DNA of 42,874 nt from Canibacter zhuwentaonis (GCF_018531125.1 NZ_JAHDSY010000003.1), one strand, 5' to 3'; positions 7,414 through 17,025 are shown, numbered from the stretch's first letter. Notes: generated by a model not told the origin, from the letters alone. Numbers and translations are program-made.

Positions 7414-8976
7414 ATGACAAAACATGATTATATTTGGGACTGTGTCACCCAGATTGTGCGAAACGATTCTAACGTTTCAAGCGGTATCAGTGCACAGCTC
7501 AATATAACTGTGCCTGCCGAAATAATAAACGGGTTGCTTTACTTAACCGTATCGCACAATTACACCCAACAACTTCTTGAAACCAAGTTACGCGAAAATA
7601 TTATTTCCGCTCTGCAACAAATCCCCGAGGCAAGCGATATTAGTGATTTTGTTGTGCTAGTTAATGAAACTGTGCAGCCCGACATCCTAACTCCCCAGAA
7701 TTACACTGAAATAACCGAACAAAATGCTACAAAACAGAAAGCGGATTCGCTGGTAAATGAGAATACAGCACAAGCAGACCAGAATACAGCATTAACAAAC
7801 CCGGAAGTTGATCCGCTAACAAACCAGAATGCGCCGGAATCTATTTACACAGAGGCTGCTTATTTTAATAGCTCACACTATGAAAGCTCTGATATCAGCT
7901 TGCAATTATCAAGCAGAACTCCGGTTGTAGACAAAGCTACAATGCTCAATCCAAAGCTTGTTTTTGAGGGTTTTGTAACCGGTGGCACAAATGATCTTGC
8001 GCACGCAACCGCCGTTGCAGTTGCGGAGATGCCCGGCGCTGCCTATCAACCACTGTTCATATACGGGGATTCTGGGCTAGGCAAAACGCATCTACTACAC
8101 GCGATCGGAAATTACACGATCCAGCTACACCCCGGCATTAAAGTTAGGTATATAACATCTGAAGAGTTCACGAATCAATTTATTAATTCGGTGCAAACCA
8201 GCACAGCTGCAAAATTTAAAGAAGACCTGTGTAAAATTGATATTCTACTAATTGATGACATTCAGTTTCTGGAAAATAAGCAATCCACGATTGACGCTTT
8301 TTTCAATATTTTTAATGAGCTGTATAGCCGAAATAAGCAGATAGTTGCGACAAGTGACGTGCCCGCAAAAAACCTCACGAACCTCACCGAACGGCTAGTC
8401 TCGCGTTTTCAATCAGGACTTTCTGCGGACATTCAAGCCCCTGACATAGAAACGCGAATCGCAATACTACGGCTTAAATCTAAGCGCGATCAAATTAGTA
8501 TCCCGCCTAAAATTTTGGAGTACATAGCAACTAAGTGCACTTCTAATGTGCGACAGTTGGAAGGTGCCTTGCTTAACGTAGTAACGTACGCAAATATGCG
8601 AAAAAAAGAAATCACTCAGGAGTTTGCTGCTACCGTGCTAAAAAATTTCTTAGTGAATGAGAACAACCAGGAAATAACAGCTGAGGATATTATTTCTGAA
8701 ACCGCCAATTACTTTAGGATCTTAGAAACCGATATCACAGGCAAGTCAAGGAATCAGAACATTGTTTTACCCCGACAGGTTGCAATGCATCTGTGCAGAG
8801 AGTTAACAAATCTGTCGTTACCCAAAATTGGTAACCTGTTTGGTGGGAGAGATCACACAACAGTTTTGCACTCAACTCAAAAAATACAAAAACTATTGAC
8901 AGCAGATAAAAACCTGTACGACCAGATAGCTGAGTTAATTGAACAGTTGCGCCGCAACAGTTCACGCAAAAAATAG
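7414..8976 (+). CDS. dnaA: Chromosomal replication initiator DnaA
   Basis: AAA+ ATPase that binds DnaA boxes and melts oriC. I take the ATG at 7414 (520 aa; GGTGG just upstream). A GTG at 7381 would add 11 residues. Domain I covers about 1-85. Domain II (about 90-165) is a Gln/Asn/Thr/Glu-rich linker. The AAA+ domain has Walker A GDSGLGKTH (about 218), Walker B ILLIDDIQFL, sensor I and the Arg-finger region LTERLVSRFQSGL, and sensor II NVRQLEGALLNV. Domain IV carries the DnaA signature LCRELTNLSLPKIGNLFGGRDHTTV with the RDHTTV box-recognition loop. GC content is distinctly low compared with gyrA. Confidence 0.98.
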   Translation: MTKHDYIWDCVTQIVRNDSNVSSGISAQLNITVPAEIINGLLYLTVSHNYTQQLLETKLRENIISALQQIPEASDISDFVVLVNETVQPDILTPQNYTEITEQNATKQKADSLVNENTAQADQNTALTNPEVDPLTNQNAPESIYTEAAYFNSSHYESSDISLQLSSRTPVVDKATMLNPKLVFEGFVTGGTNDLAHATAVAVAEMPGAAYQPLFIYGDSGLGKTHLLHAIGNYTIQLHPGIKVRYITSEEFTNQFINSVQTSTAAKFKEDLCKIDILLIDDIQFLENKQSTIDAFFNIFNELYSRNKQIVATSDVPAKNLTNLTERLVSRFQSGLSADIQAPDIETRIAILRLKSKRDQISIPPKILEYIATKCTSNVRQLEGALLNVVTYANMRKKEITQEFAATVLKNFLVNENNQEITAEDIISETANYFRILETDITGKSRNQNIVLPRQVAMHLCRELTNLSLPKIGNLFGGRDHTTVLHSTQKIQKLLTADKNLYDQIAELIEQLRRNSSRKK

Positions 8977-9322
8977 TTTGCCTGTGGATAATTATGGATA
9001 ACCCAATAATTTTTGTTAGTAACTCAAACGAGGCTGTTGATCCATACTTTGTAATTACATCTGCGTAATTATGCTGTACACAGCTTTTCCAAATCGCAAT
9101 TCACAAATAACAAAACTGTAGTTTTTAATGATTTTAACGCATTCCAAAGTTTTCCACATTTTCCACAGTTCTTATTGTTATTAGGTTTTAAATAATAAGA
9201 AAGATTTTAAAATTATAAAAATTGCTAAGGTCTCGCACCAAAAACAAATTTCTAGCAGATATTAAAGATTATGTGCAATGATTGATGATACTACTTTGTC
9301 ACCTTTACTAAGGAGCCTGTCA
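8977..9322 (+). other. oriC (dnaA-dnaN intergenic region)
   Basis: 346 bp between the dnaA stop and the preferred dnaN start. DnaA-box content seen: TGTGGATAA (8983-8991, consensus on the minus strand), TATGGATAA (8993-9001, one mismatch), and two abutting direct copies of TTTTCCACA (9150-9158 and 9159-9167) that fit the relaxed TTWTNCACA consensus. A short inverted repeat, GCTGT-AC-ACAGC, lies near 9073-9084. The stretch 9171-9232 is almost pure A/T and is the obvious candidate for the unwinding element, directly next to the tandem boxes. Position and content together make this the origin with high confidence; strand polarity also switches at the dnaA side. Confidence 0.9.
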
Positions 9323-10474
9323 GTGCGATTCACTGTTAATCCATATGTTTTTAATGAAGCAGTTTCATTTACTGTGTCAATGCTTTATAAACCCACGCAG
9401 CCGATTCTTAGTGGGGTGCTGATTGAAGCTATTTCAGATAAAGTAACCTTTACTGTTTTCAACTATGAGGTGTCAGCCAAAATGCAAATCACGGCTGATG
9501 TCAGTAAGCCAGGGCGAGTGCTAGTGCCGGGCAAACTACTTGCAAATATTGCTAAGAAGCTATCTGTTAAAGAAGTTGAGGTTAGCTTTGATGAACACGA
9601 CAGTGACAATCAGGTGGAAATCCGTAACGGATCCGCTGTTTTTAAACTCCCAGCTATGCCGGTGGCAGAATATCCTGAAATCCCGACCCTTGACACGGTT
9701 TCTGGCGAAGTTGTTGGGCAAGACTTTGTAAATGCTATTTTGCAGGTTCACGCAGCGGCATCAAATGATGATGTGACCCCGGTTCTGCGCGGCATAAACT
9801 TTGATATCAAAGATAACATTATGACTCTCAGCGCTACTGACAGGTATCGTATCGCAATAACTGGTATTAATTGGCAACCGCTTAACGGGCAGCCTGATGT
9901 TAGTTTTTTGGTACCGGCTAAAGTTGTGAGTGATGTGAGCAAGCAGTTTTCACACGTTGAAAAAATACAGTTCGTTATTAAAAACGAGGATGATAAGCAG
10001 GTTATCGGCTTTATCGGTGATAATAAAATTATTACAACCAAGCTGATTTCTGGCATTTTTCCGCCCGTGCATAAGTACTTTGAGAATATCCCACTCGATC
10101 ACTATGCGGTTGTAAATACCGATGATTTACGCCGCACAATTGATATTGTGTCGGCTGTTATTGATGGCGATTCAGCAATTAAGTTCACTTTTCAAGAGAA
10201 CAAAATTACGCTTAATGGGCAGGGCGGCGAGGCTTCACAGGCTACTGACGAAGTTTTTGCAAATCTGGTCGGTGACGAGGTTACCGTTGGGCTAACTCCC
10301 AAGTATCTGAAAGACGGATTGAACGGCGCAAAAAGCGAGTTTATTAGAATTTCATTTTTCAAAAGCAATACAAAACGCCCAGGAGCTATTCTGGTAACTG
10401 GTCAGCGTAGCAAAGACGAACACGATGAAAAATCGTTCAAGTATCTGCAACAGCCAATTCTGCTTATGAGATAG
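9323..10474 (+). CDS. dnaN: DNA polymerase III beta subunit (sliding clamp)
   Basis: Ring-shaped processivity clamp. The open frame extends upstream to an ATG at 9278, but the GTG at 9323 has AAGGAG eight nt upstream and yields VRFTVNPYVFNEAVSF, matching the usual clamp N-terminus, so I prefer 383 aa. Three clamp domains are evident (about 1-125, 130-250, 255-383), with the characteristic segments PVLRGINFDI, LSATDRYRIAI and a C-terminus ending QQPILLMR in place of the usual YLLMPVRL-type ending. recF follows after 9 bp. Confidence 0.96.
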   Translation: MRFTVNPYVFNEAVSFTVSMLYKPTQPILSGVLIEAISDKVTFTVFNYEVSAKMQITADVSKPGRVLVPGKLLANIAKKLSVKEVEVSFDEHDSDNQVEIRNGSAVFKLPAMPVAEYPEIPTLDTVSGEVVGQDFVNAILQVHAAASNDDVTPVLRGINFDIKDNIMTLSATDRYRIAITGINWQPLNGQPDVSFLVPAKVVSDVSKQFSHVEKIQFVIKNEDDKQVIGFIGDNKIITTKLISGIFPPVHKYFENIPLDHYAVVNTDDLRRTIDIVSAVIDGDSAIKFTFQENKITLNGQGGEASQATDEVFANLVGDEVTVGLTPKYLKDGLNGAKSEFIRISFFKSNTKRPGAILVTGQRSKDEHDEKSFKYLQQPILLMR

Positions 10475-10483
10475 TGGTTTCGC

Positions 10484-11716
10484 GTGAGGGTAGATAAACT
10501 CTCGCTCCTCAATTTCAGGAACTATTCTGAGTTAGAAGCGGATTTAAAACCGGGTAAAGTATTGATCTTGGGTCGTAACGGGCAGGGAAAAACTAACTTT
10601 GTTGAGGCAATTGCTTATTTCAATGAGCTATCATCGCACAGAGTAAGCGCAGATGCGCCATTATTAAAAGCTGATGAACAGAGCAGTGTTGTTAGATCCC
10701 GGGTTATTAATAAACAGGCAACTGTTAGTTTAGAGCTGGAGTTTAAGCGGGGGAGTGCTAAGCGTGCTCAGATAAACGGTAACGGAGTAAGGCCTAGAGA
10801 ACTTACGAGATATTTCACGTCTGTTTTGTTTGCACCCGAAGATTTGCTTATTGCGAGTGGTGAACCAGGAGCACGAAGGGATTTTTTATATTCGGCAATT
10901 GTGACGCGAAATCCGTTATTTGCAGCTATTTATAAAGATTACGAGCAGATTGTAAAACAGCGATCCGCTTTGCTTAAAAATATAAAATTGGGCAGAGCTG
11001 ATATTAATAGCGAAGAATTAGATTTTTGGGATCAGAATTTCACCAATTTCAGTACTAGAATTATGGCGGAACGACGAAAATTAATTGATGAATTGCAGCC
11101 AGAATTAGAGCTTGCTTACTTTCTGCTTGTTGGAGCGGATCACGCTCCTAAGCTTGCATTACATGAAACAGGTAGCAATGTTTCACGTGAAACATATGCT
11201 GCAAACTCCTTTGTAACAGAAAGTGTTGCGTTTGATCATTTGGGGAATGAATCTGCCACTGCTCTGATGCAAGATTTCAGAGAGAGGTTACAAGAACTAC
11301 GCAGAGCGGAAATAGAGCGGGGGCAAACTTTAATCGGTGCGCATCGTGATGATTTGAAACTTGAATTGAACGCGTTGCCCGTTAAAGGGTATGCGAGTCA
11401 TGGCGAATCGTGGTCGATTGTGCTCGCGCTAAAACTTGCTCTTGCTAATTTGCTCAGGAAAGATTTTGCTCCGGAAGATCCGGTGTTGATTCTTGATGAT
11501 GTTTTTGCGGAGCTTGACACCGAACGGCGCAAACGGTTAATGAACGTTATTTCCGATTATGAACAGATACTGGTAACAGCAGCGGTTGCCGATGATATTC
11601 CAAAAGATCAGCTCTGGCATATTTACGTGATTAAAAAGGGTCAATTAATAGCTGTTGGAAGTAGTGAAAATCCGACAGAGTTCTTCCAGAATGTAAATTC
11701 TGATATTGTCGAGTAG
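10484..11716 (+). CDS. recF: DNA replication and repair protein RecF
   Basis: SMC-like ATPase that loads RecA at gaps with RecO/RecR. 410 aa. Walker A LGRNGQGKTNFVEAI, the conserved SSHRVSADAPLLK segment, ABC-type signature region SHGESWSIVLALKLA, and Walker B DPVLILDDVFAELD are present. The GTG start at 10484 gives VRVDKLSLLNFRNY, correct for RecF. A perfect parS site is embedded at 11179-11194 in a poorly conserved loop, where it encodes VSRET. The stop is 9 bp before the next gene. Confidence 0.96.
   Translation: MRVDKLSLLNFRNYSELEADLKPGKVLILGRNGQGKTNFVEAIAYFNELSSHRVSADAPLLKADEQSSVVRSRVINKQATVSLELEFKRGSAKRAQINGNGVRPRELTRYFTSVLFAPEDLLIASGEPGARRDFLYSAIVTRNPLFAAIYKDYEQIVKQRSALLKNIKLGRADINSEELDFWDQNFTNFSTRIMAERRKLIDELQPELELAYFLLVGADHAPKLALHETGSNVSRETYAANSFVTESVAFDHLGNESATALMQDFRERLQELRRAEIERGQTLIGAHRDDLKLELNALPVKGYASHGESWSIVLALKLALANLLRKDFAPEDPVLILDDVFAELDTERRKRLMNVISDYEQILVTAAVADDIPKDQLWHIYVIKKGQLIAVGSSENPTEFFQNVNSDIVE
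11179..11194. other. parS centromere site 3 (inside recF)
   Basis: Perfect TGTTTCACGTGAAACA within the recF coding sequence, read as the residues VSRET. Confidence 0.97.
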
Positions 11717-11725
11717 GAGCTTAGT

Positions 11726-12235
11726 GTGAGCGGCAGTGATAAAGAGCAGAATAAGTTTTTATTTGAGATTCTTGACGAACATAAACAATCCTGGGGGGCA
11801 AAACCCAAATCTTATGAGGAAGTTTTACGCAACCTAAAAAGTCGGAGTAATAAAAACAATCTCCCTTTTACAAAGGGAAGAGATGCAAAACCTCTTGACT
11901 GGGTGATGGAGCAGTTTATCCGAGAACAAAACTGGGGTAAAGAGCTTAGCCAGAACAGGTTAATTTTAGAATGGGCAAATATTGTGGGCGAAACTGTTGC
12001 TTTGCACACAACTATTTTAGGAATTCAAAACGGGATATTACACATTAAATGTGATACAACAGCTTGGCAAGCTCAAATAAGAAGGGTAAAAAGCGAGTAT
12101 TTGTGTATTATCCAAGAGAAGTATCCGGAAGCTAAGATTTACGATTTTAAATTTGTTCCGGTTAGTAATGTAACTTTTCCTAGAGGCGTATGGCGCGTGC
12201 AGGGTGGCAGAGGTCTGCGTGATACCTATGGATAG
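11726..12235 (+). CDS. dciA: DUF721 protein, DciA-like replicative helicase loader
   Basis: 169 aa. The DUF721/DciA core is recognisable at about residues 70-155: NRLILEWANIVGETVALHTT, then GILHIKCDTTAWQAQIRR, a KH-like fold thought to load DnaB in bacteria lacking DnaC/DnaI. The N-terminal 60 residues are charged and probably flexible (Lys/Asn/Ser-rich). The GTG start has AGGAG five nt upstream. Its place between recF and gyrB is the standard actinobacterial order and supports the call; experimental function in this lineage is inferred from family. Confidence 0.88.
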   Translation: MSGSDKEQNKFLFEILDEHKQSWGAKPKSYEEVLRNLKSRSNKNNLPFTKGRDAKPLDWVMEQFIREQNWGKELSQNRLILEWANIVGETVALHTTILGIQNGILHIKCDTTAWQAQIRRVKSEYLCIIQEKYPEAKIYDFKFVPVSNVTFPRGVWRVQGGRGLRDTYG

Positions 12236-12333
12236 TGTGGAAAACATGAAAGACCTAGGGTTTATTGGTAAACTTAGATAATTATTGGTGTGCAGCACTT
12301 ACCTCGTGCTGACTTCAGTATGGGGGAAAACAG
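12236..12333 (+). promoter_or_regulatory. gyrB leader with small hairpin
   Basis: 98-bp gap before gyrB. It contains the AT-rich TTAGATAAT (candidate -10 region near 12274-12282) and a downstream CAGCAC/GTGCTG hairpin (12293-12298 with 12306-12311). A purine-rich GGGGGA precedes the ATG. A supercoiling-sensitive gyrB promoter is likely by analogy but not shown. Confidence 0.4.
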
Positions 12334-14334
12334 ATGAGCGGTAATTCACAGAGCAGCAAAACAAATACCGAGTATGGTGCAAATGAAATTCAAGTGCTTG
12401 AGGGTCTTGAAGCGGTACGTAAGCGTCCCGGTATGTATATTGGCTCTACCGGGCCAAGAGGCTTGCATCACCTTGTCTACGAAATTGTGGATAACTCTGT
12501 TGATGAAGCGCTTGCTGGCTACTGCAACACAATAACCGTTACAATTCTGGTTGATGGAGGGGTTAAAGTTACTGATAATGGACGTGGCATTCCAGTGGAT
12601 ATGCACCCAACCGAGGGTAAATCAACGGTTGAGGTTGTGCTTACGGTGCTGCACGCCGGCGGTAAATTCGGCGGTGGCGGATACGCGGTTTCAGGCGGTT
12701 TGCACGGTGTTGGCTCATCCGTTGTAAATGCACTTTCTGAAAAATTTGAGGTGGAGGTTAAGCGCCAGGGCTATAAATGGGGAATGTCGTTTACAAAAAG
12801 CATTCCCGATGCGCCCCTGTCGCGAGGAGAAGCCAGTGACGAAACGGGCACCACAATCACTTTCTGGCCGAGCGCCGACATTTTTGAAACCGTTGAGTTT
12901 GATTACCAAACACTCCTCACAAGATTCCAACAAATGGCGTTCCTTAACAAGGGTCTACGGATCAAACTCACTGATCTGCGTCCACAAGAAGCGGTAGAAA
13001 ATGCTGCTGGGGAATTGGTTATGCCTGATCCGCCACATGATGAATTTTACTATGAAAACGGCATTAAAGACTATGTTGAGTACCTTAATTCTGCGAAGAA
13101 AACAGAGCTTGTGCACAACGAAATTATTGCTTTTGAGCTGGAAGATACCGGCAGCACTATTTCAGCAGAAATTGCAATGCAGTGGACGGGTGCGTACTCA
13201 GACAGTGTGCACACCTACGCAAACACAATCAACACACATGAAGGCGGAACTCACGAAGAGGGTTTTAGAGCGGCTTTAACAACCCTGGTTAATAAGTACG
13301 CGCGCGAGCGAAATATGCTGAAGGAGAAAGACAGTAATCTCTTAGGCGAAGACGTACGAGAGGGTCTAACCGCAGTAATTTCGGTTAAACTCCGCGAGCC
13401 GCAGTTTGAGGGACAAACAAAAACAAAGCTTGGCAACACCGAGGCTAAAGGCTTTGTGCAGCGCGTTGTGGCGGATCAGCTGGGTGACTGGTTTAACAGC
13501 CATCCAACAGAAACCCGCGCAATTATTAACAAGGCGATTTCTGCAGCAACCGCTCGTTTAGCGGCGCGAAAAGCGCGCGAAACAGCAAGGCGCAAAGGAT
13601 TGTTAGAGTCTGGTGGAATGCCGGGCAAGCTTTCTGACTGCTCGAGCAAAGACCCAACTATTTCAGAGATTTTTATTGTTGAGGGTGATTCCGCCGGTGG
13701 TTCAGCGAAAATGGGGCGAAACCCCGCAACCCAGGCGATTTTGCCGTTGCGCGGTAAGATTCTGAACGTTGAAAAATCAAGGCTCGACAGGATTCTTGGT
13801 AACACTGAAATTCAAGCTATGATAACCGCGTTTGGTGCGGGTATAGGCGAAGATTTTAACGTTGAAAAAGCCCGGTATCATAAAATCGTTTTAATGGCGG
13901 ATGCTGACGTCGACGGGCAACATATCACAACCCTGCTACTCACGCTGCTGTTTAGGTATATGCGTAAACTGATCGAGCAGGGCTATGTGTATCTCGCGCA
14001 GCCGCCACTTTACCGCCTAAAATGGACAAACTCGGCACACGATTTTGTTTTTAGCGATAGTGAGCGTGACGAAAAACTGCGCGAGGGGCTTGTCAATGGT
14101 AAGCGTCTGGCTAAAGATAGCGGAGTGCAGCGCTACAAAGGTTTGGGCGAGATGAACCACGAAGAGCTTTGGGAAACCACAATGGATCCTGAAAGCCGTA
14201 CTCTAATGCAGGTTAGCATCGATGACGCAGCAGCAGCGGATCAGATTTTCACAACGCTTATGGGAGAAGATGTAGAAGCTCGCCGTAATTTTATCCAACA
14301 GAACGCGAAGGACGTGCGATTCCTTGACATCTAA
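12334..14334 (+). CDS. gyrB: DNA gyrase subunit B
   Basis: ATPase subunit of gyrase. 666 aa, normal for actinobacteria. GHKL ATPase motifs: VDNSVDEALAG, DNGRGIPVDMHP, GGLHGVGSSVVNALS. Toprim motifs: EGDSAGGSA, LPLRGKILNVEKS, DADVDGQHI. The C-terminus YKGLGEMNHEELWETTMDPESRTL and ending DVRFLDI are canonical. A consensus DnaA-box sequence (12486-12494) falls in the conserved IVDNSVD codons and is likely incidental. It overlaps the gyrA start by 11 bp, implying coupled synthesis of the two subunits. Confidence 0.98.
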   Translation: MSGNSQSSKTNTEYGANEIQVLEGLEAVRKRPGMYIGSTGPRGLHHLVYEIVDNSVDEALAGYCNTITVTILVDGGVKVTDNGRGIPVDMHPTEGKSTVEVVLTVLHAGGKFGGGGYAVSGGLHGVGSSVVNALSEKFEVEVKRQGYKWGMSFTKSIPDAPLSRGEASDETGTTITFWPSADIFETVEFDYQTLLTRFQQMAFLNKGLRIKLTDLRPQEAVENAAGELVMPDPPHDEFYYENGIKDYVEYLNSAKKTELVHNEIIAFELEDTGSTISAEIAMQWTGAYSDSVHTYANTINTHEGGTHEEGFRAALTTLVNKYARERNMLKEKDSNLLGEDVREGLTAVISVKLREPQFEGQTKTKLGNTEAKGFVQRVVADQLGDWFNSHPTETRAIINKAISAATARLAARKARETARRKGLLESGGMPGKLSDCSSKDPTISEIFIVEGDSAGGSAKMGRNPATQAILPLRGKILNVEKSRLDRILGNTEIQAMITAFGAGIGEDFNVEKARYHKIVLMADADVDGQHITTLLLTLLFRYMRKLIEQGYVYLAQPPLYRLKWTNSAHDFVFSDSERDEKLREGLVNGKRLAKDSGVQRYKGLGEMNHEELWETTMDPESRTLMQVSIDDAAAADQIFTTLMGEDVEARRNFIQQNAKDVRFLDI

Positions 14335-16855
14335 CAACAGCAGCAGAGCAGAGCCGGAGCATAACCACGGCAATATTTCACGGGTAGATCTGCAGTCGGA
14401 AATGCAGCGCAGCTACCTTGATTACGCGATGAGCGTAATCGTGGGGCGTGCCCTGCCTGATGTGCGTGACGGTTTGAAGCCGGTGCACCGCCGGGTTATC
14501 TACGCAATGTACGATGGCGGATACCGCCCGGATAAATCATTCTCAAAATCAAGCCGTGTGGTCGGCGAGGTTATGGGTCAGTATCACCCGCACGGTGACA
14601 GCGCTGTTTATGACACGCTGGTGCGGCTTGTGCAGCCGTGGTCGCTGAGGTATCCGCTTGTGCTCGGGCAGGGTAATTTTGGTAGCCCGGGCAATGATGG
14701 CGCCGCCGCTCCGCGTTACACAGAGTCAAAAATGGCTCATTTGGCAATGGAAATGGTGCGCGACATTGAAGAAGACACCGTTGATTTCCAAGATAACTAC
14801 GACGGTCGCACCCAAGAGCCAACAGTGCTTACAAGCAGGTTTCCAAACCTTTTGGTTAACGGATCGGTTGGTATCGCAGTTGGTATGGCGACGAACATTC
14901 CGCCGCACAATCTGTGCGAGGTTGCCGCAGCTGCTAAATGGCATCTTGAAAACCCCAATATTAAAGGCGAAGAGCTACTTGAAGGGCTGATGGAGCGCGT
15001 GCCCGGTCCTGATTTCCCAACGGGCGCACAGATTCTGGGCACCAAGGGGATTCGCGAGGCGTATCGCACAGGGCGCGGATCAATCACCATGCGCGCGGTT
15101 GTTAACACCGAGGAAATTCAGGGTCGTACCTGTCTCGTGGTAACAGAACTGCCGTACCAGGTGAACCCGGATAATCTGGCAATTAAAATTGCCGATCTTG
15201 TAAAAGAGCAGAAAATACAGGGCATTGCAGACATCCGCGATGAAAGCTCCGGGCGTACAGGGCAGCGACTCGTGATCGTGCTGAAGCGTGATGCGGTTGC
15301 TAAGGTTGTGCTGAACAATCTTTACAAGCACACCCAGCTGCAAGATAATTTCAGCGCGAATATGCTTACAATTGTGGACGGTGTGCCGCGCACGCTCTCG
15401 CTTGCTGGCTTTATTACCGAGTGGACAACGCACCAGATTAGCGTGATTGTGCGCCGCACCGAGTTCCGACTCAAAAAAGCGACCGCTGATCTGCATATTC
15501 AGCTGGGGTATCTCAAAGCGCTCGACGCAATCGACGAGGTTATCGCCCTGATCCGTCGCTCCCCAACGGTTGAAGAGGCTAAGCGGGGGCTGATGAGCCT
15601 GCTCGATATTGACGAGGTGCAGGCGGAAGCGATTCTGGCGTTGCAGCTGCGCAGGCTGGCGGCTCTTGAGCGCCAGAAAATCATGGATCTGGCGACCAAG
15701 CTGCAAAATTTGATCGCTGATTTTAAGCAGATTTTGGCGAATCCAATGCAGCAGCGTGCAATTATCGTGCAGGAACTGGGTGAGATCGTTGACCGTTACG
15801 GTGATAACAGGCGCACCGAGATTGTGCGCTGGCACGACGGCGATATGTCAATTGAAGATCTGATCCCCGAGGAAGAAATGGTAATCACCGTTACCCGCGG
15901 CGGATACATTAAGCGCACTAAGATTGACAACTACCGCTCACAGCAGCGTGGTGGTAAGGGTGTGCGTGGCGCGAGTTTGCGCGCTGACGATGTGATCGAG
16001 CATTTCTTTGTCACAACAACCCACCACTGGCTGCTGTTCTTCACGAACACAGGTCGGGTGTACCGCACTAAAGCGTGGGAGACACCGGAGGGCGGTCGTG
16101 AGGCGAAGGGTCAGCATCTTGCTAATCTGCTGGCGCTGACACCGGAGGAGTCTGTGACTCAGATTCTCGAACTTGACGCCTATCACGAGGATAAATATCT
16201 GCTGCTCGCAACTAAAGACGGGCTTGTTAAAAAAACAGCTCTTGCGGAGTACGACACGAATCGCACGGGTGGTATTATCGCAATTAGACTTCGCGAATCT
16301 GACGAGCTTGTGTCGGCGCTTGTAATCGGCACTGACGATGATGTTTTGCTTGTTTCACGGCAGGGTATGTCGGTACGGTTTACCGCGTCAGACGAGGCGT
16401 TACGTCCGCTTGGGCGAGCTACCAGTGGCGTGCGCGGCATGAAGTTCCGCGACCAGGACTCGCTTTTGAGCGCGTCCTCGGTTAGCGATAGGGGCTTTGT
16501 TTTTGTTGTCACAGAGGGTGGATACGCTAAGCGCAGCGCGGTGGCCGAGTACCGGGTGCAGCAGCGCGGTGGTTTTGGAATTAAAGTTGCCAAGCTCGAT
16601 GAGTCCCGCGGTGATCTTGTGGGCGCGTGCATCGTTGATGAAAGCGATGAAGTGCTAGTGGTGCTTACCAGTGGCAAGGTTGTTAGATCCGCTGTAAACG
16701 GAGTTCCTGCGAAGGGACGCAACACAATGGGAGTTGTGTTTGCGCGCTTTGATGCGAAAGATAAGATTATCGGCATTGCGCGCAACCCGGAGCGTAACCT
16801 TGAGATTAGCGATGATACGGCGGATGCTGCGGCAGTTACCGCCGATAACGCGTAA
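14324..16855 (+). CDS. gyrA: DNA gyrase subunit A
   Basis: Cleavage-religation subunit of gyrase. 843 aa. The start is a TTG at 14324 inside gyrB with GAAGGA 11 nt upstream; the next ATG would remove conserved residues. The breakage-reunion domain has YAMSVIVGRALPDVRDG, the quinolone-determining segment YHPHGDSAVYDTLVRL (Ser and Asp at the two classical resistance positions, so no resistance substitution there) and the catalytic Tyr in AAPRYTE. The GyrA box is QQRGGKGVRG in the first C-terminal blade. The reading frame stops at TAA, but a 23-codon Ala/Glu/Ser-rich stretch continues in frame to a TGA at 16925. Confidence 0.98.
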   Translation: MTSNNSSRAEPEHNHGNISRVDLQSEMQRSYLDYAMSVIVGRALPDVRDGLKPVHRRVIYAMYDGGYRPDKSFSKSSRVVGEVMGQYHPHGDSAVYDTLVRLVQPWSLRYPLVLGQGNFGSPGNDGAAAPRYTESKMAHLAMEMVRDIEEDTVDFQDNYDGRTQEPTVLTSRFPNLLVNGSVGIAVGMATNIPPHNLCEVAAAAKWHLENPNIKGEELLEGLMERVPGPDFPTGAQILGTKGIREAYRTGRGSITMRAVVNTEEIQGRTCLVVTELPYQVNPDNLAIKIADLVKEQKIQGIADIRDESSGRTGQRLVIVLKRDAVAKVVLNNLYKHTQLQDNFSANMLTIVDGVPRTLSLAGFITEWTTHQISVIVRRTEFRLKKATADLHIQLGYLKALDAIDEVIALIRRSPTVEEAKRGLMSLLDIDEVQAEAILALQLRRLAALERQKIMDLATKLQNLIADFKQILANPMQQRAIIVQELGEIVDRYGDNRRTEIVRWHDGDMSIEDLIPEEEMVITVTRGGYIKRTKIDNYRSQQRGGKGVRGASLRADDVIEHFFVTTTHHWLLFFTNTGRVYRTKAWETPEGGREAKGQHLANLLALTPEESVTQILELDAYHEDKYLLLATKDGLVKKTALAEYDTNRTGGIIAIRLRESDELVSALVIGTDDDVLLVSRQGMSVRFTASDEALRPLGRATSGVRGMKFRDQDSLLSASSVSDRGFVFVVTEGGYAKRSAVAEYRVQQRGGFGIKVAKLDESRGDLVGACIVDESDEVLVVLTSGKVVRSAVNGVPAKGRNTMGVVFARFDAKDKIIGIARNPERNLEISDDTADAAAVTADNA

Positions 16856-16927
16856 GCAGCGGTGGCAGAGTCCGCAGCGGCAGCTGAGCCTGTGGGATCG
16901 TCGGAAGCAGAGTCGACGGGGGAATGA
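16856..16927 (+). other. In-frame coding-like extension after the gyrA stop
   Basis: Directly after the gyrA TAA, the same frame continues for 23 codons (AAVAESAAAAEPVGSSEAES, then TGE) to TGA (16925-16927). Composition matches the acidic/Ala-rich tail immediately before the stop and unlike ordinary spacer DNA here. I read it as a former GyrA tail cut off by a recent nonsense change, or possibly a readthrough tail. Confidence 0.5.
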
Positions 16928-17019
16928 AACAGCACAGGTGAGAGAGCATCACCAAGAGGTTTAGGGGCATCTCTAACGCGGCAAGCGCCTGCTTGTGGCA
17001 ATTTACGACCTTAGATGCA

Positions 17020-17025
17020 TATAAT
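17020..17025 (+). promoter_or_regulatory. -10 element for a leaderless DUF3566 transcript
   Basis: Perfect TATAAT six bp before the ATG at 17032. With the normal 6-8 bp spacing, transcription would start at or next to the A of ATG, and no Shine-Dalgarno is present. No clear -35 is visible. Confidence 0.65.

Noticed and set aside
12486..12494. DnaA box inside gyrB
   Set aside because: It is dictated by conserved codons for IVDNSVD, so no regulatory meaning can be claimed.
15080..16186. Long minus-strand open frames opposite gyrA (e.g. 15080-15835, 251 aa)
   Set aside because: They are antisense shadows of the biased gyrA codon use; low-complexity translations with no motif and no ribosome site.
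16183..17001. Minus-strand 272-aa frame over the gyrA 3' end
   Set aside because: Ser/Thr/Pro-rich shadow frame; the plus strand encodes conserved GyrA blades.
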